Positions 17,742 to 28,165 of a DNA stretch of 64,000 nt are shown in pieces. A model generated the notes under the pieces. The model was not told the origin of the DNA. It saw only the letters and a program-made list of their open reading frames with translations, and ran no database searches. Origin of the DNA: Virgibacillus ihumii (GTDB lineage: Bacteria > Bacillota > Bacilli > Bacillales > Amphibacillaceae); NCBI RefSeq assembly GCF_902726655.1, contig NZ_CACVAN010000001.1:3782001-3846000 (forward strand), in the 5' to 3' direction. The stretch's first letter is position 1. Each line of letters starts with the position of its first letter. The translations under genes and the position numbers were made by a program.

Positions 17742-20700
17742 ATGGGACTGCGATTTTTGCTTGGCCGAGCCGGTACGGGGAAAAGCGGCCGGATTTTGGA
17801 TGAAATAACAGAAAAATTAACGGATAACCCGCATGGCGCATCCATTTTTTATATCGTGCCTGATCAGATGACGTTTCAGCAGGAGTATGCGCTATTCCGG
17901 GAAAATGATATCCACGGGAGTATCCGTGCCCAGGTCGTGAGCTTTTCGCGTCTCGCCTGGCGTGTGCTGCAGGAAACCGGTGGCGGGACACGACAGTTTA
18001 TCAGTTCGGTCGGGATTCAAATGATGCTCCGTAAAATTATTGAGGAAAAAGAATCCGAATGGCATATATTTCAAAAAGCATTGGAGAAGCAGGGGTTTCT
18101 GCAGCAGCTGGAAGCGATGATAACTGAATTTAAGCGTTATCGTATCACGCCTGATATGCTGGATGAGCAGATTGAACAGATCAATCAGTTTGTGCACAAA
18201 GAGTCCGGCGAGGCTGCGTTAACCGGTAAATTGCAGGATCTTGTTTACATATATGAACGCCTGACGAGTGTGTTGAAGGATAATTACATTGACAGTGAAG
18301 ACCAGCTGCAGCTGCTTGCTGATAAAATATGCGACGCTTCTGTCCTTGAAGGTGCAGACATTTATTTGGATGGGTTCCATAGATTTTCACCTAAGGAGCT
18401 CCTTGTAGTGGAGGAACTGTTAGAGAAGTGCCGTTCAGTAACGGTGGCCCTGACTACCGATATTCCTGATGCAGAGGGTGTTTCAGAGCTGGATCTGTTT
18501 TATCAGACGAAGGAAACATATCAAAATCTCAGGGCAATTGCACAGGAAAATGGAATCAGCATAGACAATCCGGTGTTAATGGATACGAAACATGGAAAGT
18601 TCAGAAACCGTCCGTACTTTCAGCATTTGGAACAAAATTTTGATGTACGTCCAGCCCCGGAATACAGTGGAAAGGTTCCGATACAGATCGCCGAAGCGGT
18701 ACACCCGAGAGCAGAGGTGGAAGGTGCAGCCCAAGAGATACTGCGGCTTGTCCGGGAAGAAAACTACCAGTTCCGTGATATGGCGGTGTTTATCCGGCAA
18801 ACCGATATCTACCATGATCTGATTGCGACAATTTTCAATGATTATGAGATTCCGGTGTTTATTGATGAACGACGAACAATGATGAATCATGCCCTAATTG
18901 AGCTGATTCGCTCTGTTTTGGATATTGTGGAAGGAAACTGGCGCTATGATGCGGTTTTCCGGGTGCTGAAGACCGGATACATTCCAGCGGACGACCGGAA
19001 ATATCCGCTTACGGCCGATGCGATTGATGAACTGGAAAACTATGTACTTGAGTATGGTATCCGTTCCCGCGAGCGATGGATGAGTGAGCAGGAATGGCTG
19101 TTTCAGCGTTTTCGGGGATTTGACCAAACGGCACAGACCGACATGGAAAAAGAAACGCAAAAACGGATTAATGCATACCGGAATCAGGTGGTGCAGGCGC
19201 TCCAGCCAATTGACGGGGAAATCAGAGAGGCCGCAACCGTTCAGGAACTGTGCGAAACCGTTTATCTGTTCATGGAAAAATTAAAGATTCCACAGCAACT
19301 GGAAAAAATGCGGGAAACCTATGATGACGCAGGTCAGATTGAAAAGGCACGTGAACAGGACCAGGTATGGAATGCGGTGATTCAGCTGTTTGATGAAATG
19401 GTGGAAATGGCGGGAGATGAGCCGATGTCACTGGAAACCTTCCGTGCTGCTCTTGACGCCGGATTTGACTCGCTGACATTTGCCCATGTTCCACCAAGCA
19501 TGGATCATGTTATTGCCGGTACGATTGACCGTTCCCGGATCAGTGGCATGAAATGTGCTTTTTTGCTTGGGGTAAATGATGGTACATGGCCAATGAAACC
19601 GCAGTCTGACGGAATTATTAATGAACTGGAGCGTGAACTGCTCGCCGGTCATGGGGTCCAGCTGGCAGAATCAAGCAAACGACAACTGCTTGATGACTGG
19701 TTTTATATGTACATTGCCTTTACCGCGGCGAGTGATTATTTATGGATCAGCTATCCGTTAAGTGATGAAGAAGGTAAAACGAAAATGCCATCCCAGTTAG
19801 TTAAACGGATGGAGGATTTATTTCCCGTGACAGGTAATCATCTGCTATTGCAGGATCCGGATGAATTGATGGAAGCAGACCGGTTTATTACAACCCCTGT
19901 TAAAACAAGGTCAGCTTTAACAGCACAATTGGCTCGAAGCAGAAAAGGGTATCCGGTTAAACCTGTCTGGTGGCACGTTTTGAACTGGTATATTCATAAT
20001 CATCCGAAATACGGTACGACCTATATGATTCTGCAAAGTCTGTATTACCGGAATAGGCCGGTTAATTTAACGAAAGAGACGACCGAGGAACTGTTTCCAA
20101 AACAGGTGAAGGCAAGCGTTTCAAGATTGGAAACGTATTACCGTTGTTCGTATCAGCATTTTGCCAAATACAGCCTGAAACTTGATGAGCGGAAAACGTA
20201 TAAACTGGATGCACCGGATATCGGCCAGCTGTTTCATGAAGCATTGAAAAAAATTACCGAATGGATTCAGGAAGAGGGACGGGATTTTTCCAAGATTACG
20301 AAACAGGACAGTGCCGGATATGCAAAAAAAGCAGTTGATAACCTTGCGCCGATTTTGCAGCATCAGATTTTACACAGTTCAAACCGGTATAAATATATCC
20401 AGGAAAAACTGCAGGAAGTCATTACACGGGCAACGTTTATCCTGAGTGAACAGTCAAGGCAAAGTGAATTTTCACCGGTCGGACTGGAACTTGGCTTTGG
20501 GTTTGATGAAAACAAGGGTGGACTTCCACCGGTAACGCTGCCGCTCGAGAACGGATTTGAACTTATGCTGCGCGGCCGGATTGACCGGGTCGACAAGGCA
20601 TTGAACCAGGATGATCTTTTCTTGCGGATTATTGACTACAAATCAAGTGCAAAAGGGCTTAATTTGCTGGATGTGTATTATGGGCTGGCACTGCAGATGC

Positions 20701-21242
20701 TGACATATCTGGATGTTGTCCTGTCCCATTCCGAAAAGTGGCTGGGAGTAAAGGCATCACCAGCCGGGGTGCTTTATTTTCACGTTCATAATCCGATGGT
20801 TTCCGGCAAAATGAAAATGTCGGATGATGAGATTGAAAAAGAAATATTTAAGAAATATAAAATGCAAGGTTTATTATTATCAGATGAGGAAATTGTTAAA
20901 TTAATGGATACGTCACTCGATTCCGGAACGAGCAGAATTGTTCCGGCTGGTGTGAAACGGAAGGGCGGCTTTTACAGCCATTCGAAAGTAGCAGATAATG
21001 AAACGTTCAGCAGCCTGCAAAACCACATTCACCACCTGATGATGCAGGCTGGAATTGATATGACATCCGGCGGGGTGCACTTAAATCCGTTTCAACATAA
21101 ACAGAACACGGCATGCACGTATTGTCCGTTTCTGTCCGTCTGTCAGTTTGACCCGATTCTTGAGGAAAATAACTATCGCAAGCTGACGGATATGAAAGAC
21201 GATGAAGTATTGGAAAAACTGCGGCATAAGGGGGAGAAGTAA
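17742..21242 (+). CDS. addB: ATP-dependent helicase/nuclease subunit B (AddB)
   Basis: AddB partners AddA to process double-strand DNA ends to Chi. The 1166 residues start with a Walker A motif (LLGRAGTGKS, residues 5-14). They end with a RecB-type nuclease domain carrying four iron-sulfur cysteines: Cys802 in YRCSYQHF and Cys1125, Cys1128 and Cys1134 in CTYCPFLSVC. The nuclease core is IIDYKSSAKGLNLL. GGAGAGGGGA precedes the start. The stop and the addA start share one base (TAATG), so the two subunits are coupled. Confidence 0.96.
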   Translation: MGLRFLLGRAGTGKSGRILDEITEKLTDNPHGASIFYIVPDQMTFQQEYALFRENDIHGSIRAQVVSFSRLAWRVLQETGGGTRQFISSVGIQMMLRKIIEEKESEWHIFQKALEKQGFLQQLEAMITEFKRYRITPDMLDEQIEQINQFVHKESGEAALTGKLQDLVYIYERLTSVLKDNYIDSEDQLQLLADKICDASVLEGADIYLDGFHRFSPKELLVVEELLEKCRSVTVALTTDIPDAEGVSELDLFYQTKETYQNLRAIAQENGISIDNPVLMDTKHGKFRNRPYFQHLEQNFDVRPAPEYSGKVPIQIAEAVHPRAEVEGAAQEILRLVREENYQFRDMAVFIRQTDIYHDLIATIFNDYEIPVFIDERRTMMNHALIELIRSVLDIVEGNWRYDAVFRVLKTGYIPADDRKYPLTADAIDELENYVLEYGIRSRERWMSEQEWLFQRFRGFDQTAQTDMEKETQKRINAYRNQVVQALQPIDGEIREAATVQELCETVYLFMEKLKIPQQLEKMRETYDDAGQIEKAREQDQVWNAVIQLFDEMVEMAGDEPMSLETFRAALDAGFDSLTFAHVPPSMDHVIAGTIDRSRISGMKCAFLLGVNDGTWPMKPQSDGIINELERELLAGHGVQLAESSKRQLLDDWFYMYIAFTAASDYLWISYPLSDEEGKTKMPSQLVKRMEDLFPVTGNHLLLQDPDELMEADRFITTPVKTRSALTAQLARSRKGYPVKPVWWHVLNWYIHNHPKYGTTYMILQSLYYRNRPVNLTKETTEELFPKQVKASVSRLETYYRCSYQHFAKYSLKLDERKTYKLDAPDIGQLFHEALKKITEWIQEEGRDFSKITKQDSAGYAKKAVDNLAPILQHQILHSSNRYKYIQEKLQEVITRATFILSEQSRQSEFSPVGLELGFGFDENKGGLPPVTLPLENGFELMLRGRIDRVDKALNQDDLFLRIIDYKSSAKGLNLLDVYYGLALQMLTYLDVVLSHSEKWLGVKASPAGVLYFHVHNPMVSGKMKMSDDEIEKEIFKKYKMQGLLLSDEEIVKLMDTSLDSGTSRIVPAGVKRKGGFYSHSKVADNETFSSLQNHIHHLMMQAGIDMTSGGVHLNPFQHKQNTACTYCPFLSVCQFDPILEENNYRKLTDMKDDEVLEKLRHKGEK

Positions 21243-24200
21243 TGGTTAAATGGACAAAGGAACAGGAACAGGCGATATACACGGACGGCCGGGATGTGCT
21301 CGTGGCGGCCGCGGCTGGATCCGGAAAAACAGCTGTGCTGGTGGAGCGGATTATTCAAAAACTGCTTCATAAACAGAATCCGGTCGATATTGATTCGTTG
21401 CTGGTCGTGACTTTTACAAATGCGGCAGCACAGGAAATGCGGAATCGGGTCGGACAGGCACTTGAAGAGGCATTGGCGCAGGATCCGTCATCCAACCATT
21501 TAAAAAAGCAACTGTCCCTTCTGCAGCGTGCATCCATTTCCACGCTCCACTCATTCTGCCTGGATGTGGTGAAACAGTATGCATACCTGTTGGACATCGA
21601 TCCTGCATTCCGGATTGCCAATGATATGGAAGCAGACCTGATCAAGCAGGAAGTAATGGATGATCTGTTTGAGGACTGGTATGGCACAGAAGGAACAGAA
21701 CAGGAGAAGTTTTTTGCAGTGGTTGACCGTTTTTCCAGTGACCGCAGCGATACAGATGTCGAGAATCTTGTCCTTGATTTGTACACATTTGCCATGCAAA
21801 ACCCGTGGCCGGAACAATGGCTGGATGAACTTGCTGGTGTATATGATATTCCGGCGGACTGGCAGGAATCGGAATTACCCTGGCTTAATATCATCAAACG
21901 GGAGGTCCGAAACCAGCTGGCAGCAATGCGGGAGGAAATCAACCTGGCCATGGACTTGACCAAAGAAAGTGATGGTCCCTATCATTATGCGGACGCGGTT
22001 GAATCCGATGCCCTGAGTATGCAGGAAGCACTTGCCAAGGTGGATTCGTGGAATGAACTGCAAACTCATTTTGTGGAAAGTTCTTTCGCGAAATTATCCG
22101 GCAAACGGGTGGACTGTGATGAGGCGAAAAAAGACCAGGTGAAAAATCTGCGCAACAGTTATAAAAAGCGCTGGAACGATATGAAGGATAACTGGTTCAG
22201 CCGCAACCTCACAGGGCATGTGGCGGATATGCAGGAACTGGCTCCTGTCATCAAACAGTTGACGGAACTGGTCAAACAGTTCAAAGATCGGTTTACTGAG
22301 CAAAAACGTGAACGGGGTATTGTTGATTTTTCCGACCTGGAGCATTACTGTTTGCAACTTTTATGCGACGAAACTTCTGAACCAGAACATATTATCGCGT
22401 CCCGTGTTGCAACTGCACTCAAAGAACAATTCACTGAACTGTTAGTGGATGAATATCAGGATACCAATCTGGTGCAGGAAACGATTTTAACGTTAATCAG
22501 TGATCAGACCGGACCGGGCAATATGTTCATGGTTGGTGATGTGAAACAGAGTATTTATAGGTTCCGTCATGCCGAACCGTCACTGTTTATTGATAAATAT
22601 AAACGTTTTGCCGGCAATGACAGTCCGGCCGAACGCATTGACCTGGCCAGTAATTTCCGGAGCCGCGAACAGGTGCTGACCGGTACCAATTATATTTTTC
22701 GGCAGATTCTTGATGAGGAGCTTGGTGAAATTACGTATGATCAGGATGCCGAGCTGATTTACGCGAATAACATGTATGACACGCTGCCACATACCGAACC
22801 GGAGCCGGAATTGATTGTAATCGACCGGGAAGCACCTGAGGAAAAAGAGGATATATCCCCGGAAGAAGAGGATTACCAGGATTTGGAGAAAGCGCAGCTC
22901 GAAGCACGGTCCTATGCGGAAAAAATTAAAGGATGGATTGGACGGGATGATGCAGAGCCGCTGCAGGTTTATGATAAAAACACGGATTCACAGCGTGAAA
23001 TCCAATACCGTGACATTGTCATCCTGATGCGCTCGATGACATGGGCACCGACGATTGTCGATGAATTGAAACGGCAGGGAATCCCGGTTTATGCTGAACT
23101 TTCCACCGGTTATTTTGAAGCCATTGAAGTGAAAGTAATGATTAATGTGCTCAAAGTAATCGATAATCCAAGGCAGGATATTCCGTTAGCCTCGGTGCTG
23201 AAGTCACCGATTGTCGGTCTGGATGAAGAACAGTTGGCATCGGTAAGACTGGCTGACAAGCGAGGGAATTATTTCGATGCACTTAAGGCTTATCAAAAGC
23301 AATATCATAATGATACGGCGGAGAAAATCAGCAATTTCCTGGAACAGGTAGAACGTTTCCGGCTGGCGGCAAGACAAGGTGCATTATCCGAATTAATCTG
23401 GCAGATTTTCCGGGAAACCGGCTATTACGATTTTGTCGGCGGCATGCCGGGCGGACGACAGCGCCAAGCCAATCTGAGAGCGTTGTACGATCGTGCCCGG
23501 GGTTATGAAACGACCTCATTCCGCGGTTTGTTCCGGTTTCTGCGGTTTATCGAGCGGATGGAGGAACGTGGCGATGATCTTGGTGCAGCCCGGGCGTTAA
23601 GCGAACAGGAAGACGTCGTCCGGATTATGACGATTCATAAAAGTAAAGGATTGGAATTTCCGGTGGTTATTTTGGGAGCAATGGATAAGCAGTTTAACTT
23701 ACAGGATTTGCGACAGCGTTACTTGCTGCATAAGGATTTGGGGTTTGCCAGCAAATACATTGATCCAGTGAAACGAGTCACCTATCCGACACTATATTAT
23801 CATGCGCTTCAGAAGGAAAAGCTCCGTGAAATGCTGGCCGAGGAGATGCGTGTATTGTACGTTGCGATGACCCGCGCGAAGGAAAAACTTTTAATGGTAG
23901 GGAATGTTGCATCGTTTGAAAAGAAACAGGAAAAATGGCAGAAGATATTGGATCATTCCGGTTGGATTTTGCCAGCGCACTACCGGATTGATTCGAAAAC
24001 ATATCTCGATTGGGTCGGTCCTGCTCTGATTCGTCATCAATCCAATGAAGCCTTACGGAGCGAAGAATTGAAAGATAAGGTGCTGGAAGCGATTCGGATT
24101 GATCCTTCTGAATGGAACGTAAAAATCGTCCATGGCAGTTCATTGGCTAACCTGGATGAATCAGATGTGGGAGCAGATCTGGAGCGAAAAGAAAACATCA

Positions 24201-24961
24201 CGGAATGGCGGCCGGTTGAGCTGGATGATGCGGAGTTGGATGAATCAGTTAATAAGCGGCTTTCCTACAGTTACCCCTATCGCGATGCGGCTGTGTCACG
24301 CGCCAAACAGACGGTTACGGAAATTAAACGGCAGCGTGAATTGAAGGATGAATACAGTTCAGATCAGCTCATGCAGCCATTCCGGGCGCCGATTGCCAGA
24401 AGGCCGGCCTTTATGCAGAAAAAGCGGACAATTACAGCAGCAGAACGTGGTACGGCTATGCATACGGTCATGCAGCATATTCCAATGGTCAGTCCTATGG
24501 GTTCTGCGGAAATTGCAGAGTTCTCCGAGAGGTTGGTGGCGCGTGAAGTCCTGACCTCCGAGGAAGCGGAAGTCATTGACACGGAAACAATCGAGGAATT
24601 TTTCCGTACGTCGATTGCCAAAAAGATTATGAATGCACCAACTATTTACCGGGAAGTGCCGTTCAGCTTGGCATTGTCCGCCAAAGATGTTTATGCCAAT
24701 TGGTCGAGTGATACCGATGAACAGGTGCTCGTCCAAGGGGTTATCGACTGTGTTATCCCGGCTGATGATGGATGGATTATTTTGGACTATAAAACAGATG
24801 CAATCCATCAGGAAGTGGATGATCAGGTCAAAGAAAAACTCGTCAGACGATATGAAACACAAATGGACCTGTATCGGCATGCGATTGAACATATTTGGAA
24901 CGAACCAGTTACTCAGACGTATTTGTATTTCTTTTCCCGCCAGCTCGTGTTAAAAGTTTAA
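21242..24961 (+). CDS. addA: ATP-dependent helicase/nuclease subunit A (AddA)
   Basis: UvrD-like helicase fused to a RecB-family nuclease, the motor and one nuclease of the AddAB complex. The 1239 residues contain Walker A AAAGSGKT near residue 22, VDEYQDTN (motif II), and TIHKSKGLEFPVV (motif V). The C-terminal nuclease motif includes Asp1182-Tyr-Lys1184 in IILDYKTD. In B. subtilis sbcD and sbcC follow; here they do not, and conserved synteny ends at this gene. Confidence 0.96.
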   Translation: MVKWTKEQEQAIYTDGRDVLVAAAAGSGKTAVLVERIIQKLLHKQNPVDIDSLLVVTFTNAAAQEMRNRVGQALEEALAQDPSSNHLKKQLSLLQRASISTLHSFCLDVVKQYAYLLDIDPAFRIANDMEADLIKQEVMDDLFEDWYGTEGTEQEKFFAVVDRFSSDRSDTDVENLVLDLYTFAMQNPWPEQWLDELAGVYDIPADWQESELPWLNIIKREVRNQLAAMREEINLAMDLTKESDGPYHYADAVESDALSMQEALAKVDSWNELQTHFVESSFAKLSGKRVDCDEAKKDQVKNLRNSYKKRWNDMKDNWFSRNLTGHVADMQELAPVIKQLTELVKQFKDRFTEQKRERGIVDFSDLEHYCLQLLCDETSEPEHIIASRVATALKEQFTELLVDEYQDTNLVQETILTLISDQTGPGNMFMVGDVKQSIYRFRHAEPSLFIDKYKRFAGNDSPAERIDLASNFRSREQVLTGTNYIFRQILDEELGEITYDQDAELIYANNMYDTLPHTEPEPELIVIDREAPEEKEDISPEEEDYQDLEKAQLEARSYAEKIKGWIGRDDAEPLQVYDKNTDSQREIQYRDIVILMRSMTWAPTIVDELKRQGIPVYAELSTGYFEAIEVKVMINVLKVIDNPRQDIPLASVLKSPIVGLDEEQLASVRLADKRGNYFDALKAYQKQYHNDTAEKISNFLEQVERFRLAARQGALSELIWQIFRETGYYDFVGGMPGGRQRQANLRALYDRARGYETTSFRGLFRFLRFIERMEERGDDLGAARALSEQEDVVRIMTIHKSKGLEFPVVILGAMDKQFNLQDLRQRYLLHKDLGFASKYIDPVKRVTYPTLYYHALQKEKLREMLAEEMRVLYVAMTRAKEKLLMVGNVASFEKKQEKWQKILDHSGWILPAHYRIDSKTYLDWVGPALIRHQSNEALRSEELKDKVLEAIRIDPSEWNVKIVHGSSLANLDESDVGADLERKENITEWRPVELDDAELDESVNKRLSYSYPYRDAAVSRAKQTVTEIKRQRELKDEYSSDQLMQPFRAPIARRPAFMQKKRTITAAERGTAMHTVMQHIPMVSPMGSAEIAEFSERLVAREVLTSEEAEVIDTETIEEFFRTSIAKKIMNAPTIYREVPFSLALSAKDVYANWSSDTDEQVLVQGVIDCVIPADDGWIILDYKTDAIHQEVDDQVKEKLVRRYETQMDLYRHAIEHIWNEPVTQTYLYFFSRQLVLKV

Positions 24962-25287
24962 GACTGTTGGTTTGGGGAATAATCGATTCCAGCCGATAGG
25001 GCAAAATGATGAGGCTCATATTTAATATGATGAAGGTTTATGTTGTCCAACTTATTTTTATTAATTATTCTGAGTATCAATAGCATATAAGACCGACAAA
25101 CCGCACGCCGATTTGCCGGTCTTTTTGTATGATTCCTATTCTGAATATTTGTGTTAAAATGATAACAGGTATTTTAAGAGCGGGATAAGGAACTTTTTGT
25201 ACAGAATATCGGTAAATAATTTGTAGGGGCCTTCTTGGTAAGGTCCTCTTCCCATGATACTAATTGAAGCAGGTGAGGTTTATAAAA
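24962..25287. other. Intergenic region after addA
   Basis: 326 bases without a gene. It holds the addA terminator (25089-25127) and a hairpin at 25224-25251. The second hairpin, GGGGCCTT pairing with AAGGTCCTC, lies in the leader of the next gene and has no T run, so it may be an RNA control element. Confidence 0.6.
25089..25127 (+). terminator. Terminator of addBA
   Basis: AAGACCGACAAA pairs with TTTGCCGGTCTT with one mismatch, then TTTTTG follows. Confidence 0.8.
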
Positions 25288-26040
25288 ATGAAAACTGACC
25301 TTTATGAAAAAATAAAAGTTGTCAAAGGGGAAAAATTTGTAACAATTGAAGATACTAAGAACCTGGCTGAATATGAACTCATTCGACTTATAAACGATCT
25401 GATGAATCAGTCAGCTGTCAAAAATACGAAGACTATAAATATTTTAGTTGAAAGTAAACTTAGCGAGCAAGTAGATTCAGAGTTGCGCCAAAATAGCTTC
25501 CACATGCACGACGAAAATGTCACCGTCCGGAAAGAATTAGAAACTCATATTACAGAGGAACAATTTTATTTACTCAAAACGTTAAACGAGCTATCGGAAA
25601 ATGAATTTAAGACTATATGGCAAAAATCGATGGAAGGATCTCTAAATGCGCCATCCTCTTTAAACATTGATGAGCAGATGCGAAATGTAGAGGTTGAACT
25701 GGGACCAGGTTACAAAGATTCCTGCATCGTTGCATATGAAGGTGAGAATCCAATAGGTGTCATCATGCCTCATATAGAACCAGGCACCAAAGAGGAGGGC
25801 AGGATATTTTACTTTGGCTTAATTCCTGAAGAAAGAGGAAAAGGGAAGAGCAAGCCGCTTCATCAACAGGCACTGTTTATTTTAAAAAACCAGTTTGATG
25901 CATCTTACTATATTGGCAGTACAAGTCATCATAACAAACCAATGTTGAAAACCTTTGAGCGTAATGGGTGTAATGTATTGGAACGGAATAAAGTTTATAA
26001 AAGGGAAACGGAAGAACGGGAGGTTTACGAGTCAAAATGA
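25288..26040 (+). CDS. GNAT-family acetyltransferase
   Basis: A 250-residue protein with a C-terminal GNAT domain. The acetyl-CoA loop appears as FGLIPEERGKGKSKPLHQQA, and the domain ends with the usual SHHNKPMLKTFERNGC segment where a substrate is matched to its neighbour strand. The N-terminal 100 residues have no recognised domain. The start at 25288 follows AGGTGAGG. Its stop overlaps the next gene by ATGA, so the two are co-translated. Substrate unknown. Confidence 0.8.
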   Translation: MKTDLYEKIKVVKGEKFVTIEDTKNLAEYELIRLINDLMNQSAVKNTKTINILVESKLSEQVDSELRQNSFHMHDENVTVRKELETHITEEQFYLLKTLNELSENEFKTIWQKSMEGSLNAPSSLNIDEQMRNVEVELGPGYKDSCIVAYEGENPIGVIMPHIEPGTKEEGRIFYFGLIPEERGKGKSKPLHQQALFILKNQFDASYYIGSTSHHNKPMLKTFERNGCNVLERNKVYKRETEEREVYESK

Positions 26041-26972
26041 AAATCCCAAATGAAACATTTCAAAAAACCGCTGCATGGATAAAGCGTAATGCACGCCCGC
26101 TTGAGACTGCGAGGTGGGAATATTTTTTTGAAAACGGCTCAGCTGATAAGGTGATACACTATTTGTCAGTGTTTCAAAACGAAGACGGGGGATTTGGACA
26201 TGGCCTGGAACCCGACTTTTGGTTGCCCCATTCATCAGCCATTGCAACATGGGCGGCTGGACAAATTTTAATGGAAATCGGTGTGAGCAGTCAGGAAAAG
26301 ATCATGCAGTCGCTGCTTTCTTATTTGGCAGACACTTATGATCATGAAGCAGGTCTTTGGCAAACGGTGCATCCAAAAACAAATGATTATCTGCATGCAC
26401 CTTGGTGGCACTGGAAAGAAAGAGTGCAGGAGAACTGGATGTACAATCCCAGTGTAGAGTTAGCCGCTTTCTTTGTGCAATGGTCGCCTGAAGAAAGTGA
26501 AAATTCCAGAATAGGTTGGGAGGTTTTGAAATATGCCGTCAACCATCTCATGAACAGCCAAACAATGGACAGTCACGAGATCAATAATTTTCAGCAGTTG
26601 GTAAAGATTATGAAACCATACGAGCAAACGTTTAACAGTAAACTCAACTACTCATTTGCAAACGTTACGGGGAAGGTCATGTTGCTTGCAGCGGATTGTA
26701 TTGAAAAAGATGTTTCCGAGTGGTCAATCGGTTATAAACCACTTCCACTTGATTTCATTGATGGTCCAGAGCATCCGTTGTGTAAAAAATTTGGTGATCT
26801 GGTGGAACAGAACCTGCAATTTTATGTTGATCAATTATCTGATGACGGTATATGGGATATTTCGTGGAACTGGGGAAACTACCCGGAAGCGTATGCGGTA
26901 GCAAGACAACAATGGAAAGGAATATTGGCTGTGGACAGGTATAAGCTGCTTCAGTCATTTGGATGTTTATGA
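26037..26972 (+). CDS. Alpha/alpha-toroid (prenyltransferase/squalene-cyclase-like) protein
   Basis: A 311-residue protein with repeats like FQNEDGGFGHGLEPDF and WDISWNWGNYPEAY, the QxDGGFG-type signature of terpene-cyclase and protein-prenyltransferase toroids. No DxDD catalytic motif is evident, so it need not be a cyclase. It is coupled to the upstream GNAT gene by ATGA. Its last codons merge into a HIT-gene fragment in another frame, so the C-terminus could have been altered by recombination. Function unknown. Confidence 0.7.
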   Translation: MKIPNETFQKTAAWIKRNARPLETARWEYFFENGSADKVIHYLSVFQNEDGGFGHGLEPDFWLPHSSAIATWAAGQILMEIGVSSQEKIMQSLLSYLADTYDHEAGLWQTVHPKTNDYLHAPWWHWKERVQENWMYNPSVELAAFFVQWSPEESENSRIGWEVLKYAVNHLMNSQTMDSHEINNFQQLVKIMKPYEQTFNSKLNYSFANVTGKVMLLAADCIEKDVSEWSIGYKPLPLDFIDGPEHPLCKKFGDLVEQNLQFYVDQLSDDGIWDISWNWGNYPEAYAVARQQWKGILAVDRYKLLQSFGCL

Positions 26973-27261
26973 AGGATATACTTGGAATCGGATTGTTCCA
27001 AAAGAACACCAGGAAACTGTTTTTGATTTAACATTTGATGAGTGGAATGCAACGTATACGCTTGTACAAGAGGTGAAACAGTATTTGGATCAACAATATA
27101 ATCCACAGGGATAAAACCTCGGTTGGAATTGCGGGGAAGTTGGCGGACAGCATATTTTTAATGCCCATTTTCACGTTTTGCCAAGATATGGTGATGAGCC
27201 ATTGGCAGGCAGAGGAATTCAGTATATGTTGAAGGGTTCCGAAAACAAGCGAATGATTTAG
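26962..27261 (+). pseudogene. HIT-family hydrolase remnant
   Basis: Read in frame from 26962, the sequence gives VPKEHQETVFDLTFDEWNA, then a TAA at 27112, then NLGWNCGEVGGQHIFNAHFH and VLPRYGDEPLAGRG. The second part is the histidine-triad signature of HIT nucleotide hydrolases. The N-terminal half of the domain is missing and the internal stop interrupts it, so it cannot make a full HIT protein. It is fused to the end of the toroid gene, suggesting a deletion junction. Confidence 0.85.
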
Positions 27262-27310
27262 GTGTTGCTTATCTCCTTAAATATTTAATGATAAATGAAA
27301 GGAAAGTCCT

Positions 27311-28165
27311 ATGCAAAAATGGAAAAGAAGCTTAATTGAGACAGCACGTGGTACCTTCGAAATGTTTATTAAAGGGGAAGGTAACCCTCTTTGTGTGTCA
27401 CATCATTATTCCATATTTAATGATACCGGGGATTATTTTGCTGAAGCTTTCACGAAGACAAATAAAGTTTATCTTGTGAATTTGCGGGAAGCAGGGGATT
27501 CAGCGAAAGCATATGATCCATACCAGCTCAGCATGCTGGAGACGATACTTGATCTGGAAGCAATCCGTGAAACATTGGGTTATCATCAATGGGGTTTTGC
27601 CGGACACTCTACAGGTGGAATGCTGGGCATCATGTACGGAATTTATTTTTCAGCAAGCTTAACGTTTAATGTGATTGTGGGAGCGGCAGCACGGGAGTAT
27701 ATGACCTTTTCCAAAGATTGTATTTATAATGAGGAGCACCCAGATTTTAATCGTTTGCAACAATTGATGGAGGCTTTGAAACGTGATAATTTGTCAACCG
27801 AAAATCGCAAAAAATTAAAAGCGGAACGTACAAAATTGTCATTGTACGAGCCTGCAAAGCATGATGATTATTTTAATTCCGGAATTCATAAAGAAATATC
27901 CGCAGTCAGACTGAATTTTTTTAGCAGGGAATTGCATGTGTTTGATGTTACCAGAAAATTAGGGCTTGTTACGGTTCCAACATTGATTATGTGCGGACGG
28001 TATGATGTTCAATGTCCGGTTATGTACTCTGAGGAGATGCATCAGCATATTCCCCGTTCGACATTGGTTGTTTTTGACCGAAGCAACCATTATCCATTTC
28101 TGGAAGAGGAGGAGAGATTTGCAGCGGAATATAAATTGTTTTTAAAGGAAGGGGTGAATTGTTGA
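27311..28165 (+). CDS. Alpha/beta hydrolase
   Basis: A 284-residue alpha/beta-hydrolase with the nucleophile elbow GHSTGG (residues 97-102), the acid in GRYDVQCP and the His in RSNHYPFLEEEE, forming a complete triad. It resembles proline iminopeptidase and small esterases, but the substrate cannot be told. GAAAGGAAAG precedes the ATG. Its stop overlaps the following nucleotidyltransferase gene, so the pair forms an operon. Confidence 0.82.
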   Translation: MQKWKRSLIETARGTFEMFIKGEGNPLCVSHHYSIFNDTGDYFAEAFTKTNKVYLVNLREAGDSAKAYDPYQLSMLETILDLEAIRETLGYHQWGFAGHSTGGMLGIMYGIYFSASLTFNVIVGAAAREYMTFSKDCIYNEEHPDFNRLQQLMEALKRDNLSTENRKKLKAERTKLSLYEPAKHDDYFNSGIHKEISAVRLNFFSRELHVFDVTRKLGLVTVPTLIMCGRYDVQCPVMYSEEMHQHIPRSTLVVFDRSNHYPFLEEEERFAAEYKLFLKEGVNC

